From NCBI GenBank assembly GCA_037974665.1, contig CM075783.1, forward strand, positions 20,802,762 to 20,866,761: a stretch of 64,000 nt of DNA, read 5' to 3'. The notes beneath the pieces were generated by a model, which was not told the origin of the DNA, searched no databases, and saw only the letters and a program-made list of their open reading frames with translations. Each line of letters begins with the position of its first letter. Within the stretch, counting starts at the first letter, position 1. The translations under genes were made by a program, and so were the position numbers. Below are positions 36,201 to 46,899 of this stretch, piece by piece. This DNA is from Ehretia macrophylla (Eukaryota > Streptophyta > Magnoliopsida > Boraginales > Ehretiaceae).

Positions 36201-37116
36201 GGAAAGTATCTCATAACTTTACAAACAATTTGTTTCTTTTTGTATCTTCTACCATTAACTCCATTCTCCTGTTGCCAACGAGAAGAATTACAAACATGAC
36301 AGGATTGTTGCTCTGCTCTAACACCCCTATACAACATACAGTTATTTGGACATACATCAATATTTTCATACCCCAAACCTAAAGAATTTGTTATCTTCTT
36401 TGCTTCGTATAAAGTTTTAGGAATATTTGATTCTGGAAATTGTTGTTTCAAAAATTTAAGAAGCATGTCAACTGATTTTCCACTCCATTTGTAGTAGGAT
36501 TTTATGTGCATGAGTTGGATGGTAAATGATAATATGGTAGATTTGGATCTAGGATAAATTTCTTTGTTACCTTCTTAAAAGAATTAAAAAAACCCGGCAG
36601 CTTCTTCATTAGGACCATATTCACTTTGAATGTGCGGCTCAACATTAGGAGCGCCGCCATTTGCAATATCTTATTCTACATCTTCTCTCATTGCATTTGA
36701 TATATCATGAATTCCAAATGCATCCCTCATTAACTCATCTTCATTTATTGCATTTTATGTATCATGAATTCCAAAAGCATCTCTCACTAACTCGTGCATA
36801 TTGTAATTTTCTTCAAGTGGACTATCGTGTGATGAGTTTGAAGCAATTGGAAATGGTAAATCTGTAGTTACAAAATCTTCTCCATGGCAAACCCAAATAG
36901 TATATCCCTTGGTCATTTGCAGACTACATGATTTTTCACATCATCGCACTTTTGATATAGACGATTGACACACATAACGCAAGGGCATAATATTTTTTGA
37001 GGTGTAGTAGCATCGTAAGGTGGAGTACATTGACTAAACGCAAAATCGAGACACATCTCTAAGCCATTTTCATATTCGTCGCTATATCGTGGCTTCGTCA
37101 TCCAACTTTTATCCAT
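33262..37116 (-). pseudogene. TNP2-like CACTA transposase, broken by in-frame stops
   Basis: From the ATG at 37116 the first exon has the transposase-associated domain (MDKSWMTKPRYSDEYENG, then CPCVMCVN). A one-base frameshift near 36912 leads into GYTIWVCHGE. The tnp2 domain follows: IPKTLYEAKK, CPNNCMLY, CHVCNSSRW and RYFPLIPRLQRLYMSS; then after an in-frame TAA (36067-36065, following AWKAFD) VRLALASDSFNPFG, SIWHVILMPYNL and DFPAFANLSSWSTK; then after an in-frame TGA (35692-35690) a CPCC motif, GHKYCYLGHRRW and LPYWEFNILRHNLDVMHIEK (about 35309-35250). A frame change near 34945 leads to FRWMYPIERY, HPEGSIAEGY follows near 34540, and a DUF4216-like part (33972-33667) ends LFRCDWAD. Domain order is complete for a TNP2/TNPD transposase, but as written it cannot give a full protein. 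The exact 3' end is uncertain. Confidence 0.8.
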
Positions 37117-37739
37117 TGCTATATCTATAACAATAAAATTAAGATATAGTGTTATAACTAATATAAAAAGAAAATATAATATGCAGCCCACCCATTGTTA
37201 TTTTTTAGCAAAGAAATATTAGAGACAACTATTAAAAATCAAAATCATGCCTGTACTATTTCTATAGCTCAGTAGAAAGAGAGTCAATTCCAATTTATGT
37301 TAGGCTTTATTTTGATTTAAATCTTTCTCATTTTTTCAAAAAATAAAAAATTAATCAAAAAAAAAGTCATTATTTCTTCAAATTTACATTTATGTAGACC
37401 CAATACCAATTTAAACACTTTTAAAGAAAAGGGTTCCGATATACATGATGAGGAAAAACATAGGAGCATATTATGAAGGATCAAGAAAAATCTTGAAGAA
37501 ACATAGTTGCCAAATTGAACTTACTAGTTAGTTTATAGCTCGAACTTGATATTGAAACTCCTGATGAAAAGGTAGAAATTGAAATACTATCAATTATAAT
37601 TAAGGAAATCAATGAAGTACAACAACAAACTGAGAAAAAAAGGCAAACTTCAAATTGTTTAACTAACCTGGATATTTTATGCTTGAAGAAAAGTTATGCA
37701 AATTTTGAGGAAGTAAAGTTGGAAATTTACGGATATTTT

Positions 37740-38121
37740 TATATTGCCATTTTACAAATAGGCGGCGCTTCCTAAAATGCCGCTTATGTACCATTTGACT
37801 TATTATCAAATAGGTGGCGTTAGTAAACTCAGCTTATGTTAACTTAGAATAAGCGGTGCTTGTGTAAATGCCGCGTATAGCGAAATGACTATAATAGTAT
37901 TTGTTATTCGCGGCATTTAATATAAACGCCACCAATTCTCAATTGTTTTGGCACAAATTTTGCGCGCTAAATTCACATTGCAGGTTAGTGGCGTTTTTTT
38001 TCCTATCATAAGTGGCAATTTTACAAAACGTCGCCTAAGGTGTGGCCCGTCCTCTAATAGGTGGCGCTTCATTAAAACGCTACTAAGTAAGTGCCACTTA
38101 TCTCCATCTTTTTTTGTAGTG
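37740..38121. repeat. CACTA right subterminal repeats
   Basis: GGCGGCGCTTCCTAAAATGC, AGGTGGCGTTAGTAAACTCA, AAGCGGTGCTTGTGTAAATG and TAGGTGGCGCTTCATTAAAA alternate with their inverted forms up to the terminus at 38121. They match the motif class at the left end. Confidence 0.7.
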
Positions 38122-38630
38122 ATCGACTGGTTACAAGCTGGGGCTATTGAATATATAGTGGAGGGTTCTCCCTTGTGTTCGAGATGACGTGTTTTCCAGT
38201 CGGGGTCTACTATGGGCTTGGCTGGGGGAACAAAACTGTGAGGAGCATGCATGGGTTAATCCGTGGTGAAGCCAAAACGGACAATATCATCTTAGTAGTG
38301 CGCTCGGGGTTAATCCCGGGGCATCATGTCATCATCAACATAAACTACACATATATTCAATGAAGAAAACAGAAAGAATTAATGAAGAATGGCGATGTGT
38401 ACAATGCATTTGGAAAAAAAAAATCATTTCACTGCCAAACTCGCAAGAAACTAAACTCCATGTACATGAACATTTTCCACAATGAGTACTCATTCACTAG
38501 CCAAATTAACACCTGCATGAATATTGATCAGATAGACAAATTCTTCAACTTGGAAACAGTGCATGGAATCATGTCATACGGCATTGATGACCATATTAGG
38601 AATATATGAAGGTGATAATGCTAACATTAC
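38122..38630. other. Unplaced segment, possible LTR piece
   Basis: This segment has a higher G+C content than its neighbours. GCCAAAACGGACAATATCAT (38271-38290) resembles a motif I associate with the ends of some plant LTR elements. It is not part of the array block. With 26086-26133 it was probably one insertion in the copy 5 promoter before the CACTA element landed. The 75-codon frame at 38382-38609 is unrecognised. Confidence 0.3.
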
Positions 38631-38985
38631 TATCAAAGACGGGCCGGGTGGTGGGTGACGGGGTGGGGTGGGGTGGGGACGTTTAGGGGGTTGGGAAAGA
38701 TGACTATTTTTTTGTTTTTGTTTTTGTTTTTGTTTTTCTTTAAAAAGGATAATTTGATCAATTCTTATAATTATTTAATAAATAAATTCGTCAAAAATTA
38801 ATAAAAATTTCACTTAACGCATGTGAAGTACACTATCCATTAAATTTAACGGATTTTTTAACGGTAAAGAGTGTTGTGCACTTTTGGAAAATCACAAGGA
38901 CTAGTTCAGGAGATTTTTGAATTATATGGGGGGTGTTGTGTACTTTCGCTAAAATATAAGGAGGTTTGATGCATTTCACCCACTA
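38630..38985. mobile_element. Half of a Mutator-type MITE
   Basis: The right part (GTTGTGCACTTTTGGAAAAT ... TTCACCCA) resembles the right arm of the MITE at 42790-43740, including the order of GTGCACTTTTG, a GGGG stretch and a TACTTTCG or CACTTTAG stretch. The left part has a G-rich core (GGGGTGGGGTGGGG at about 38660) and a (TTTTTG)n tract at about 38709-38737. The left arm is missing. Confidence 0.45.
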
Positions 38986-39118
38986 AGTTTTAATTACACT
39001 TTTTACCCCGATTCTCTTCCATATTTTGCTCACATTGTTCTGATCATGGAATTTTCGTCCCTTCGGTACTGCTCCTTATGTGCCATTATCAGTCAGGTAT
39101 TTTTATAATTGCACTTCC
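38986..39118 (+). pseudogene. Array copy 5: leader and first codons only
   Basis: The leader at 38986-39045 (CCCCGATTCTCTTCCATATT) matches copy 3 closely. The ATG at 39046 is followed by about 19 family codons ending in SQVFL, where a one-base deletion relative to copy 3 creates a TAA. Similarity to copy 3 ends near 39118. The TATA box is gone, and the matching promoter remnant lies on the far side of the CACTA element at 26065-26085. Confidence 0.75.
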
Positions 39119-39179
39119 CTGCAAAAGTTTTCATTTTCACAAATAAACCTAGGACTTCACAATAATCCTATTATCAACT

Positions 39180-40270
39180 AAAGGGCATGTTGAAGTCTCC
39201 AAACTAGTAATACTCTATGTACAAGCCCTTAAAGGACCCTAATAATTAAATAGATAGAAGTCAACTAAACTGCAGGGGAGACAATGACTACTTCTATAAG
39301 ATTGACTAATCTTAACTACCCAAACAAATAGCCGTCATGTTATTGGGTATAAGTGCAATATATTAAGCACTATTTCTGTTTCCAAACCCCCTTGTTTCTT
39401 GTCTCTTTGGTTGATAGGTAACTTTCTTTTCTTTAAGCCGAGTGGTCCGATGATATTCGGTGAAATAATCATGTTATGTAAAGTATTTGAGAGATTATTA
39501 AACTATCTCTTTAGTCTTGTTTTGATCATTGAACTATTTTTGGTTCTATTTTACTTATTAAACTATTAATTAGGTATCATTTTGACCATTTTGTCAATTA
39601 TTCCGTTGAAATAACTAACTATAAAGGATAAAATTGTAATATCAATTATACAAAATTAATTTTTTTTCCCTCAAATTTAATTTATTTACAAATTAACACT
39701 AATGAGTTAAAATTTCATAAAAATGACTACTTCTATAAGATTGAATATATAGATGGAAGTCGACTAAAACTGTAGGGGAGACAATGACTACTTCTATAAG
39801 ATTGACTAATCTTAATGACCCAAATAAATAGCCGTTGTGTTATTGGATAAAAATGCAATATATTAAGCACTATATCTCTTTCTTTCTCTTTCCAAACCCC
39901 CTGTTTCTTGTCTCTTTGTGCATATGCTGGTAGTTGATAGGTAATTACTTTCTTTCTTTTTCTTAAGCCGAGTGGTTTGATGATATTAGGTGAAAATAAT
40001 CATGTTATATCGTCTCGTGTTCTCACCCTACGTTCATACCATACAGAATATGACCCTTTTTCCTCCCTTATATATCCTGTGTTGACGAAGTGATTTCAAT
40101 TTTCAAGTGCGTCAAAGTGTAGATTAATATTTTAACGAATTGAAATCTATAGGATAAATTTTGTTTATTGATCTAAAGTATGCAACGATTTGATGATTAG
40201 TCTCTAGTCTCTACTACTGTTTTTTGTATGTTTACGTCCTCAAAGTTTACAAATATTCTATTTCTAATCT
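39180..40270 (-). repeat. Inverted upstream block U with an internal duplication
   Basis: Read on the minus strand, 40215 to 39740 follows 3955-4430 closely: GAGACTAATCATCAAATC, CACTTCGTCAACACA, TTACCTATCAACTACCA, CAATAACAC and GGCTATTTATTTGGGT. The last part is present twice in direct orientation (about 39236-39470 and 39745-40010), separated by an unrelated AT-rich stretch. Opposite orientation to all other U blocks shows a local inversion or an inverted duplication. Confidence 0.65.
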
Positions 40271-41136
40271 TTTCTCCTTCAAAAGTTATGGGAAACAGTT
40301 ATCCAAGGAGTAGTGCGCTTGTGCATTTGATAAGGTTACTGCAAATTTTTGGATGACTAAAACATTAAAAGGACCAACAATGAAATACATTTAAAATTTG
40401 TGGTACTAAATTATGTAAAGAAGAACAAAGCATTTCAACTAGATTCAAATATTTAATATATTTTAGAAACTATACTTGTTGTTTGCACTAAACATTGCTG
40501 GCTAAACAAGATATATTATTCTTGTATATTACAAAAGAACACTATAGAATCTTTCATCAACGACTGAAGGACACAGCAAATTTTGTTGTGCTTCTACTTA
40601 TAGAAGATATAACTTAATTATTAAATCATTAGATAAATAATTATCTAATTAGATTACAAGCCCTTTTATTTACACGTGGGCCACTTAATTCTAACATTCT
40701 CACATTTGGCCATGTGACATCTGTTATGTTTAATAATACCATCATGGCGACAATCATATTATCTTAAATCTTTCTTGACATTGGCTACGTAAAATCATTA
40801 TTAAGTAATAAACTAATGGGAGTTATGGTAGTTGTACGTCATTAATTTTGACATATTACCTTCTATGTACTACAACGTTAGCTCGTTACTCAATATTATC
40901 CATAATAAGAGGTAAATTAATAGTCCAACAATAATGTCTTCATTCGAGACTATATCTATTATCTTTCATCTATATCAATTATGTATACTATATAGAAAAC
41001 AAATAAATCAGAAACATATAAGCGAGCTCAAGAGTATCAAGTCAATAAACTCTAATTTAGTCATGACATAAATCAATAATGACATCAAATTATGTCCATT
41101 CTTTCAACATGCCCATTAAATGTTTGGATTTCAGAA
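40271..41136. other. Intergenic, no gene seen
   Basis: AT-rich and non-coding. CTAACATTCTCACATTTGGC (about 40693) resembles retroelement junction sequence, but I could not find repeat ends. Confidence 0.3.
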
Positions 41137-41192
41137 GAAGGGCTTCTTTTTATAGCTCAAATGGCCTTCACATAAAACACGGTTTTTGCAGT

Positions 41193-41223
<31 letters not shown>

Positions 41224-41300
41224 GACTTTTTGCTTACGCGGGATTAAAAGTTGTGATTAATTTATTAGAGATTAAGGTTACCAGAAACGCGGTTTGTTGA
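41137..41300 (-). promoter_or_regulatory. Orphan inverted family promoter
   Basis: On the minus strand the order is: AAACCGCGTTTCTGGTAACC (distal motif, about 41297), TCCCGCGTAAGC, a (GA)n tract (41217-41193), AAAAACCGTGTTTTATGTGA (about 41187), GAGCTATAAAAAGAAGCCCT (about 41160) and TTCTTC at about 41140. This matches copies 7 and 8. After 41137 the sequence is not a leader or a gene, so the promoter points into unrelated DNA. Confidence 0.65.
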
Positions 41301-42366
41301 CATGATCCATACATTTTATTGACGTGATAATAAGTAATTAAAAAAACAGTAATTCTAGAGTCTTATATTCATTGGCAAAACAATCGCAAAAAGCTGACCA
41401 TATAAATGGCAGTACAACACTTAATAAAACTAATGCCTCAAACTTCTTATTAATAGCCACGTCTAAGCATTTTACTTGAAGACCTCATGACACTAAATAG
41501 TGTCGTTAATTTCTAGCTCACAAATGACCAAATAACATAATTTTTCTAGCCGAAGATGTTTCGTTGCTTAAATTTACCTGCATTTTGATAAGAGTAAATC
41601 ACGGCGGTATACATTTTTTTTTTTTTTTTTTTTTTTGTGAAGAAATTGTATAACAGAAGGGGGATGAGAAAGTGGGTTGCTAAACGCCATGAGGTTCTGC
41701 AAGACCTCCAAATTTTGTACACAACAAAATTTTTCTAAGTTTAGATACCCTTTTCTGGTAAATATAAGCGTATATCAGGTTGAAAAAATTGTTCTGAATG
41801 GAGTGATAAAACAAAGTATGGATTATGTTAATGAATGTACTGTTAAACAATGCTTTATTTAAAGGAAAAGAATATGGAATAATTGTTTTTAAACGTAATC
41901 TGGAAATATTATCGAGACCATTTCTATCACAAATTAAATTTGGCCATTTTGTGTTTGAAGTTTCAAGATAAAAATAAAATTGCATTGATATAAACTTTTC
42001 TCAGGGTCAGGTCAGGTTGATGAAATCAAAGACACGCAAATTTCCTAATCTTTGGTTGGTATTACAAATTCATAATACAATAGGGAAAATAGTATTATCC
42101 TATTAATCCACCAGATAAATGATAGAAAAGATGAAAAATAAGATCACTTTCAATAAAGCATCAATCTCGGGACCAAGCCTGACATGGATTAGTAAAGGGT
42201 AGGGCTGTAAGATAGCTTTTTTCTTCTTAATTGTATATGCAACTTGACCTAATGAAGCTAAAAATCTAGCCGAGGTGTTTATAATTAAAAGATATTGCTC
42301 CTATGAGGATGGTGCGGCACTCAATGTGGTGGACCCCATCCCCACGAAATGTGGTAGTGTATGGAG
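41301..42366. other. Mostly unexplained, with a short inverted I-block piece
   Basis: On the minus strand 41745-41695 matches the I block before copies 4 and 8 (AAACTTAGAAAAATTTTGTT, then GTACAAAATTTGGAGGTCTT), which continues the inversion seen at 39.2-41.3 kb. A T-tract lies at about 41609-41636. I see no gene in the rest. Confidence 0.45.
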
Positions 42367-42789
42367 ATGGACTTGAGTCTGTTGTGGAAATCGTATACGA
42401 ATCATACGATTTGATACGATTCAACAAAGAATTGATGCGAATCGAATGAGAGAATCGTGAATCAATATGAATCGTATATGAATCGTATCGAATTATAATG
42501 AATCGTACAATTCACTGAATCATTCACGATTTAGCCACACTCACAAACTGCAACTTGTTTGCATATCCTGCTTTGTTGTTGCGCTCATTAATAACTCATT
42601 GAAAAAAAAAAGAGCCAAAGCAAGAGTTGAAACGGCAAAACGTGAAAGTGATTAGAATGATGACCTTGGTGATCAACATTGCAAATTGGAGAGAATCCGC
42701 AGATTGACCAACCGCGTGCTTCCGGTTTGAGTTTTTCTTTTTCGTTTTTTTTTTTTTGGTTTGTTGCTACTGCTTTGAAATAAGTTCTC

Positions 42790-43740
42790 AGGTAAATAGT
42801 ATCGTAACTCCCTATGGTTTACCTAAAGTGCACAACACCTCCCTATAGTATTAAAACTGCACCGGACCCTCCTGTAGTTTAAAAAAAATAGCACCACAAT
42901 CCCCTCCGTCAATAAATCCGTTAGTTTTAACGGCATGTGAGGTACACGTGCCTCCCATGCAACTTTGGCTGGTTTTCAATAATTTTTTCAATAAAATATA
43001 TGGGTTAATTGACAAAAAAACCCTTTACAACACAAAAAAAAAAAAAAACAGCAACAAACAGTAACAAATTCATCGTCCCCAACTGAATATATATATATAT
43101 TTTTGGGTTTGGTACACACAAACCCCACCCCACCCCACCCCACCCCTTGGCGGAACCCACCCCCCCAGCCCCGTCAAGACCCACCACCCCACCCCCAAAC
43201 CCCAGTATGTATGTGTATATGTATTATCTATATACATATATATATATATATTTTGGGTTTGGTGTGCGTGTGTATATATATATATACATACACACAAACC
43301 CCACCCCCCCCCTCGGCGGAACACACCCCCCAGTCCCGTGGAAACCACCCCACTCCCCACCCCCCAAACCTCAGTATGTATGTGTATATATTTGTATGTG
43401 TATATGTATTATATATATATACATCTTTGTTTTTTTTTCTTTTGGGTTTGGTGTGTGTGTGTATATATATGTTATATATTATCATTTTTTTTTTGGTGTG
43501 GTGTGTGTATATATATTATATAATTTTTTGGTAAAGAAAAAGGAAAAAATACAGGAAAAAAAATGAATTGAGGGTATTTAAGTCATTTCACATTTTCTAT
43601 TATAAAATTTGACGGAAAAGAGACGGAGGGGCACGTGTGCCACTTTTTCAAACTACAGGGGAGTCCGGTGCACTTTTGAAACCACGGGGGGATTTTGTGC
43701 ACTTTAGGTAAACCATAAGAGGCTATGGTGCTATTTACCC
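42790..43740. mobile_element. Mutator-type MITE with G/C-rich core, 951 bp
   Basis: The arms are inverted copies over about 130 bases: the left contains GGTTTACCTAAAGTGCACAA and GCACCGGACCCTCCTGTAGT, and the right mirrors both. The 9-mers TAAGTTCTC (42781-42789) and TAAATTCTT (43741-43749) match at 7 of 9. The core is CCCCACCC-rich with (TATG)n and (GTGT)n tracts. Open frames on both strands across it (43103-43566) are repeat sequence. Confidence 0.7.
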
Positions 43741-44000
43741 TAAATTCTTTGCTGCTTTGGAGTTCTTATTGCTGCCCATATCATTCTCGTCTTGCATTCT
43801 GGTTTGGATATTTTTTTCATACGGCAGACTATTGTTTCGGCTTTTCAATTTGTTGGATTTCTCGTCTTTCTTGTTGATTATCATCATGTTCAAGTCCAAG
43901 AAGCAACTGAATGCTGCAAAGAAATGACAGTAACTAGGAAGGCAAGGACACTAAGAAGAAAATGGATAGGAAGAATGGGACTCCAGACAAAGTGATATAA

Positions 44001-44090
44001 CTGATGTCCAAGCTAACTTATCATTTAGAAAGCAAAAAAATATTACTGATGTCCAAACTAACTTATCATTTAGAAAGCAAAGAAATATTG
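44001..44090. repeat. 45-bp tandem duplication
   Basis: CTGATGTCCAA starts at 44001 and 44046, each followed by CTAACTTATCATTTAGAAAG. It lies within the hAT-like element. Confidence 0.85.
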
Positions 44091-44154
44091 GGCATCAGAC
44101 ACAAAAACAAAATTATATTAGCTTGTTTTATTTTATTCTTTATCACAAGCAATG

Positions 44155-44156
<2 letters not shown>

Positions 44157-44207
<51 letters not shown>
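44157..44207. repeat. (TA)n microsatellite
   Basis: About 25 TA units are followed by a T run, inside the hAT-like element. Confidence 0.95.
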
Positions 44208-44210
<3 letters not shown>

Positions 44211-44486
44211 TTTTAGATTCACAAGCAATCATATGTGGTCTTTGTAGTTTGGACATAAAATTGCTTTGAAATTTAGTTTGCAAGATAGTGATTATTAGAA
44301 AAGTAACAAAAAACATATATTAATATTCATTCAAAAGAAGAATTTCAACTAAAAACTGTTAATAGAAACATAATATATCAAATTAATCTAGTTTTAAATT
44401 TATAACCGAATTGATACGATTTACGATTTAAAAAAATAATATTTTGATTTACGATATAATTCACGATTCGACAACTATGGACTTGA

Positions 44487-45165
44487 CTAACATATATGAG
44501 TCTCTCCCATAATAAAATTGTTCAGATGTTTGTCCTAAGACATTTGAAAGTGACATAAAAGATTAGAGAACTTCAAGTTGGTCCGTTGGTAATAGTCATT
44601 TGGAAGTTTCCATTAGGTGCAAATTTATTGGAGAATTGGTAATAGCGTGGAAGTCCAATGGTCGTATTTATGGAAAAAGTGAACTAGATTTGAGTGGAAG
44701 TTAGTAGGATGAGATGCTTTTTCACTTAATTGTTGAAAATCATAAGTCTTCAACAACTAACCAAAACATAAAACAAAAAAAAAGTCTTCAACAGTCTTCT
44801 TTTTCTTTTTAGACTTCTGTTTCTTCTTCCTTTCCTTCTTTTGGGAAAAGCTTAACTGAATTAATACAACAAAGTTCAATAATTAACTTTTGACTAGCTA
44901 CTTAAACGATGAATTTGAAGTGATAGAGTTGACTAAACGAAGGACGAAGTGTGTGTTTGATAATATAGAGCTTGTGACTGTGGGAGGGTTTGGATTTTTA
45001 TCTATGTAAAAGATCCGTCGCATTGTAATGGTTCATATTGAATAGTGGATTTTCTAGTTTCTTGGGTTGTGGACGTAGACAGAAGGTCGATCCACCTTAA
45101 AATATCGTGTGTTAATTCTACTGTATTGTGTGCTCTCGGTGAGTGCATGTGTGATCCAAAAATTA
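44487..45165. other. Intergenic, no gene seen
   Basis: No coding pattern and no clear match to the other array blocks was found. Confidence 0.35.
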
Positions 45166-45562
45166 TAATATAACCAAATCAGTATTATTGAACGAAATCA
45201 GTAGTATTCATTGCAAGAAATCAATACAATGAATAACTTAAATGGATTATTGTATTTAAAATATTTCCTTAGCGCAACACAAAAACATGATATCACTTCT
45301 TGAAAATTGTTAACTATCCTTCTTAGGATATGAAAACATTTAGGATTTAGGGTATTTTCAACGAAAATACAACACATGAATAATGCCAATTACTTTATTG
45401 ACATTGGTGCAGCTTATTGTTGTTATTGATGGGATATGACTTTCAATATAAAAGGTACCTTTTATGTCCTTCAACTTAAGAATATTATTAGCAAATATTA
45501 AAAATATAATGAGAGTAAAAATTATTAATTCTCGTAAATATATTCTTTGATGTATACTATAT

Positions 45563-46374
45563 TTTTTTTTTTTTGGCAAAGGAGGGACGACATCCTCCAA
45601 AATTTTATTAATATCAAAAAAAGAAAGTACAAAAGTGGAGGGGGACGTAAGGCCTAATCTCCACAGGAGGATGGGGGACTTACCTACCCTGTCGTCTAAT
45701 CTAAACTAGAAGGGCACAACCCCCCACTTCTTACAAAAAAACCTAGTCAAAAGATCAAGTTGAAAAATGGAAAGATGCAGCCATCTTTCCAAAAGCCCAA
45801 GATCACAAAGTACAAGATAAAAGCCTATCTAATCCTAAAATGAGGTAAGTTTGCCTTTTCGGTGCAAACCATACCTTTAAGAATCTTAAAATCATGCAAA
45901 TTGTAGATACAAGTCATCGACGATGCCTGAGCTCCCAAATTAGCAAGGAAATCTGCTGGTTGGTTTCCCTCCCTGAATATATAAGAAATGCAGGCATGTA
46001 AATCAACCATGAGCTTTCTATCGTTTCTGAGATCATAACAAAGTTCCCACGGCCCCCTACTACCTGAATGAATGAGGTTGATGATGCTCTGGGCATCCAT
46101 TTCAATCCAAATATTATGAAAACCATTATCTTTACACACTTCAAGACCCATCACCAATGCCAACAGTTCCGCTTTAAATGAGTTATTGCAATCAAAAGGA
46201 CAGAAGAAAGCAATAACAAAGTCACCTTTTTAGTTTCGAATTATACCACCTCGCCCTGCAAGGTTCAAGTTCGCATGGAAACTTCCATCAATATTCATTT
46301 TAAAATAATTTTCTCTTGGTTTTCTCCAGTAAACAGCTTTGGGTAAAGGCTTCTGATCATTAACATAAAAACAA
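45563..46374 (-). mobile_element. 5'-truncated LINE, minus strand
   Basis: The plus strand begins with a T run (the poly-A tail of a minus-strand LINE), followed by the element's 3' end. TATACTATAT flanks the element exactly at 45553-45562 and 46375-46384, a typical 10-bp LINE target duplication. The related block at 14.68 kb has no insertion at the matching place. Only the last part of the coding sequence, the RNase H domain, is present. Confidence 0.8.
45825..46340 (-). pseudogene. LINE RNase H domain
   Basis: On the minus strand the frame reads YFKMNIDGSFHANLNLAGRG, then GGIIRN and an in-frame TAA, then NSFKAELLALVMGLEVC, IWIEMDAQSIINLIHSG and ISYIFREGNQPADFLANLGA. The catalytic Asp (NIDGS), Glu (KAELLAL) and Asp (IEMDAQ) are all present, and the final His/Asp region shows as EGNQPAD. 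A single stop after GGIIRN and the 5' truncation make it dead. It is better preserved than the RNase H remnant at 6131-6590. Confidence 0.8.
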
Positions 46375-46819
46375 TATACTATATCGTTTAATTAGTACTC
46401 TTTTCAATGAAAAGAAAAAGGCCTATAGAAAGAATATTATTATTGCTCATACTTGGGCCCTTTGTCCTGTACATATGTCATCTTCATCGATCACTCTATA
46501 GTCTCAAATAAACACTTGTTGCGCTTAGTTTTCGCTATTCATCAAAAGCTGAAGCCTCTTTATTCTTTTATTCATCGAATGGGTAAAGTCATGTGAAGCT
46601 CTTCAATTAAATGGAAATTAATAGGCAGTTTATTAGTCCATTATAGCTTCAGTGAGATTTTTACTGCCAGTTTTGGTGGTCAATTTTTCACGCTGAAAAC
46701 GTAACTTTTACAGGCACTGCTGTGAAACTTCCTGTAAAACTCCGCGTCTTCGTGTTTACCGCGTATCTCAATTTTTTTTTTTTAGAAAAAAAAAAAGAGA
46801 GAAAAACCAAAAAGTGTAT

Positions 46820-46870
46820 AAACTGTGTCTGCTGTCAATGCCATTTTCTGAGCTATTAAAAAGAGGCCCC
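46820..46870 (+). promoter_or_regulatory. Promoter of array copy 6
   Basis: AAACTGTGTCTGCTGTCAAT (CCGTGT changed to CTGTGT) is followed by AGCTATTAAAAAGAGGCCCC, where the TATA box has become TATTAAAAAG. Both key motifs are thus altered, which fits a dead copy. Confidence 0.6.
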
Positions 46871-46899
46871 TTTTTTTTTTTTTGGGGGGGGGGGGGGGG
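46871..46899. repeat. T13-G16 homopolymer block
   Basis: Thirteen T then sixteen G sit between two versions of the AGAGGCCC leader motif. This may be an expanded tract or an assembly artefact. Confidence 0.85.

Larger units (their letters stand above)
26134..38121 (-). mobile_element. CACTA (En/Spm) transposon, about 12 kb
   Basis: The left end starts CACTACAAAAAATGAGG at 26134. The right end, reversed, starts CACTACAAAAAAAGATGG and closes at 38121. Subterminal GGCG/CCGC-type repeats fill both ends. Inside, on the minus strand, are a TNP2-like transposase gene (33262-37116) and a TNPA-like gene (27958-30537), the usual En/Spm pair. The 3-bp flanks are ATT on the left and ATC on the right, so the expected target duplication is imperfect (2 of 3). 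The element sits between the promoter remnant and coding remnant of copy 5. The TNP2 gene has stops, so it probably needs a helper; the TNPA gene may still act. Confidence 0.85.
42377..44476. mobile_element. hAT-like element with GAATCG-rich ends
   Basis: Both ends are dense in GAATCGT / ACGATTC motifs. The right end, reversed, starts TAGTTGTCGAATCGTG and the left end has GTTGTGGAAATCGTAT, a short imperfect inverted repeat. ATGGACTTGA flanks it on both sides (42367-42376 and 44477-44486), in line with the roughly 8-bp duplication of hAT elements. Its right arm matches, inverted, the insertion at 51930-52519. No transposase is seen. A second MITE is nested inside at 42790-43740. Assignment to hAT is an inference. 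Confidence 0.55.
45166..46819 (+). repeat. Upstream block U before copy 6, with a LINE inside
   Basis: Opens with AATATAACCAAATCAGTATT (from 45166), shared with about 14.0 kb, followed by GATGGGATATGACTTTCAAT (45429). Later it has CCTTTGTCCTG (about 46460) and CTGCTGTGAAACTTCCTGTA (about 46720). A LINE fragment interrupts it at 45563-46374. Confidence 0.65.

Noticed and set aside
43070-43566. Six overlapping open frames on both strands, up to 143 codons
   Set aside because: They are the CCCCACC / (TATG)n core of a MITE; open frames on both strands come from composition.
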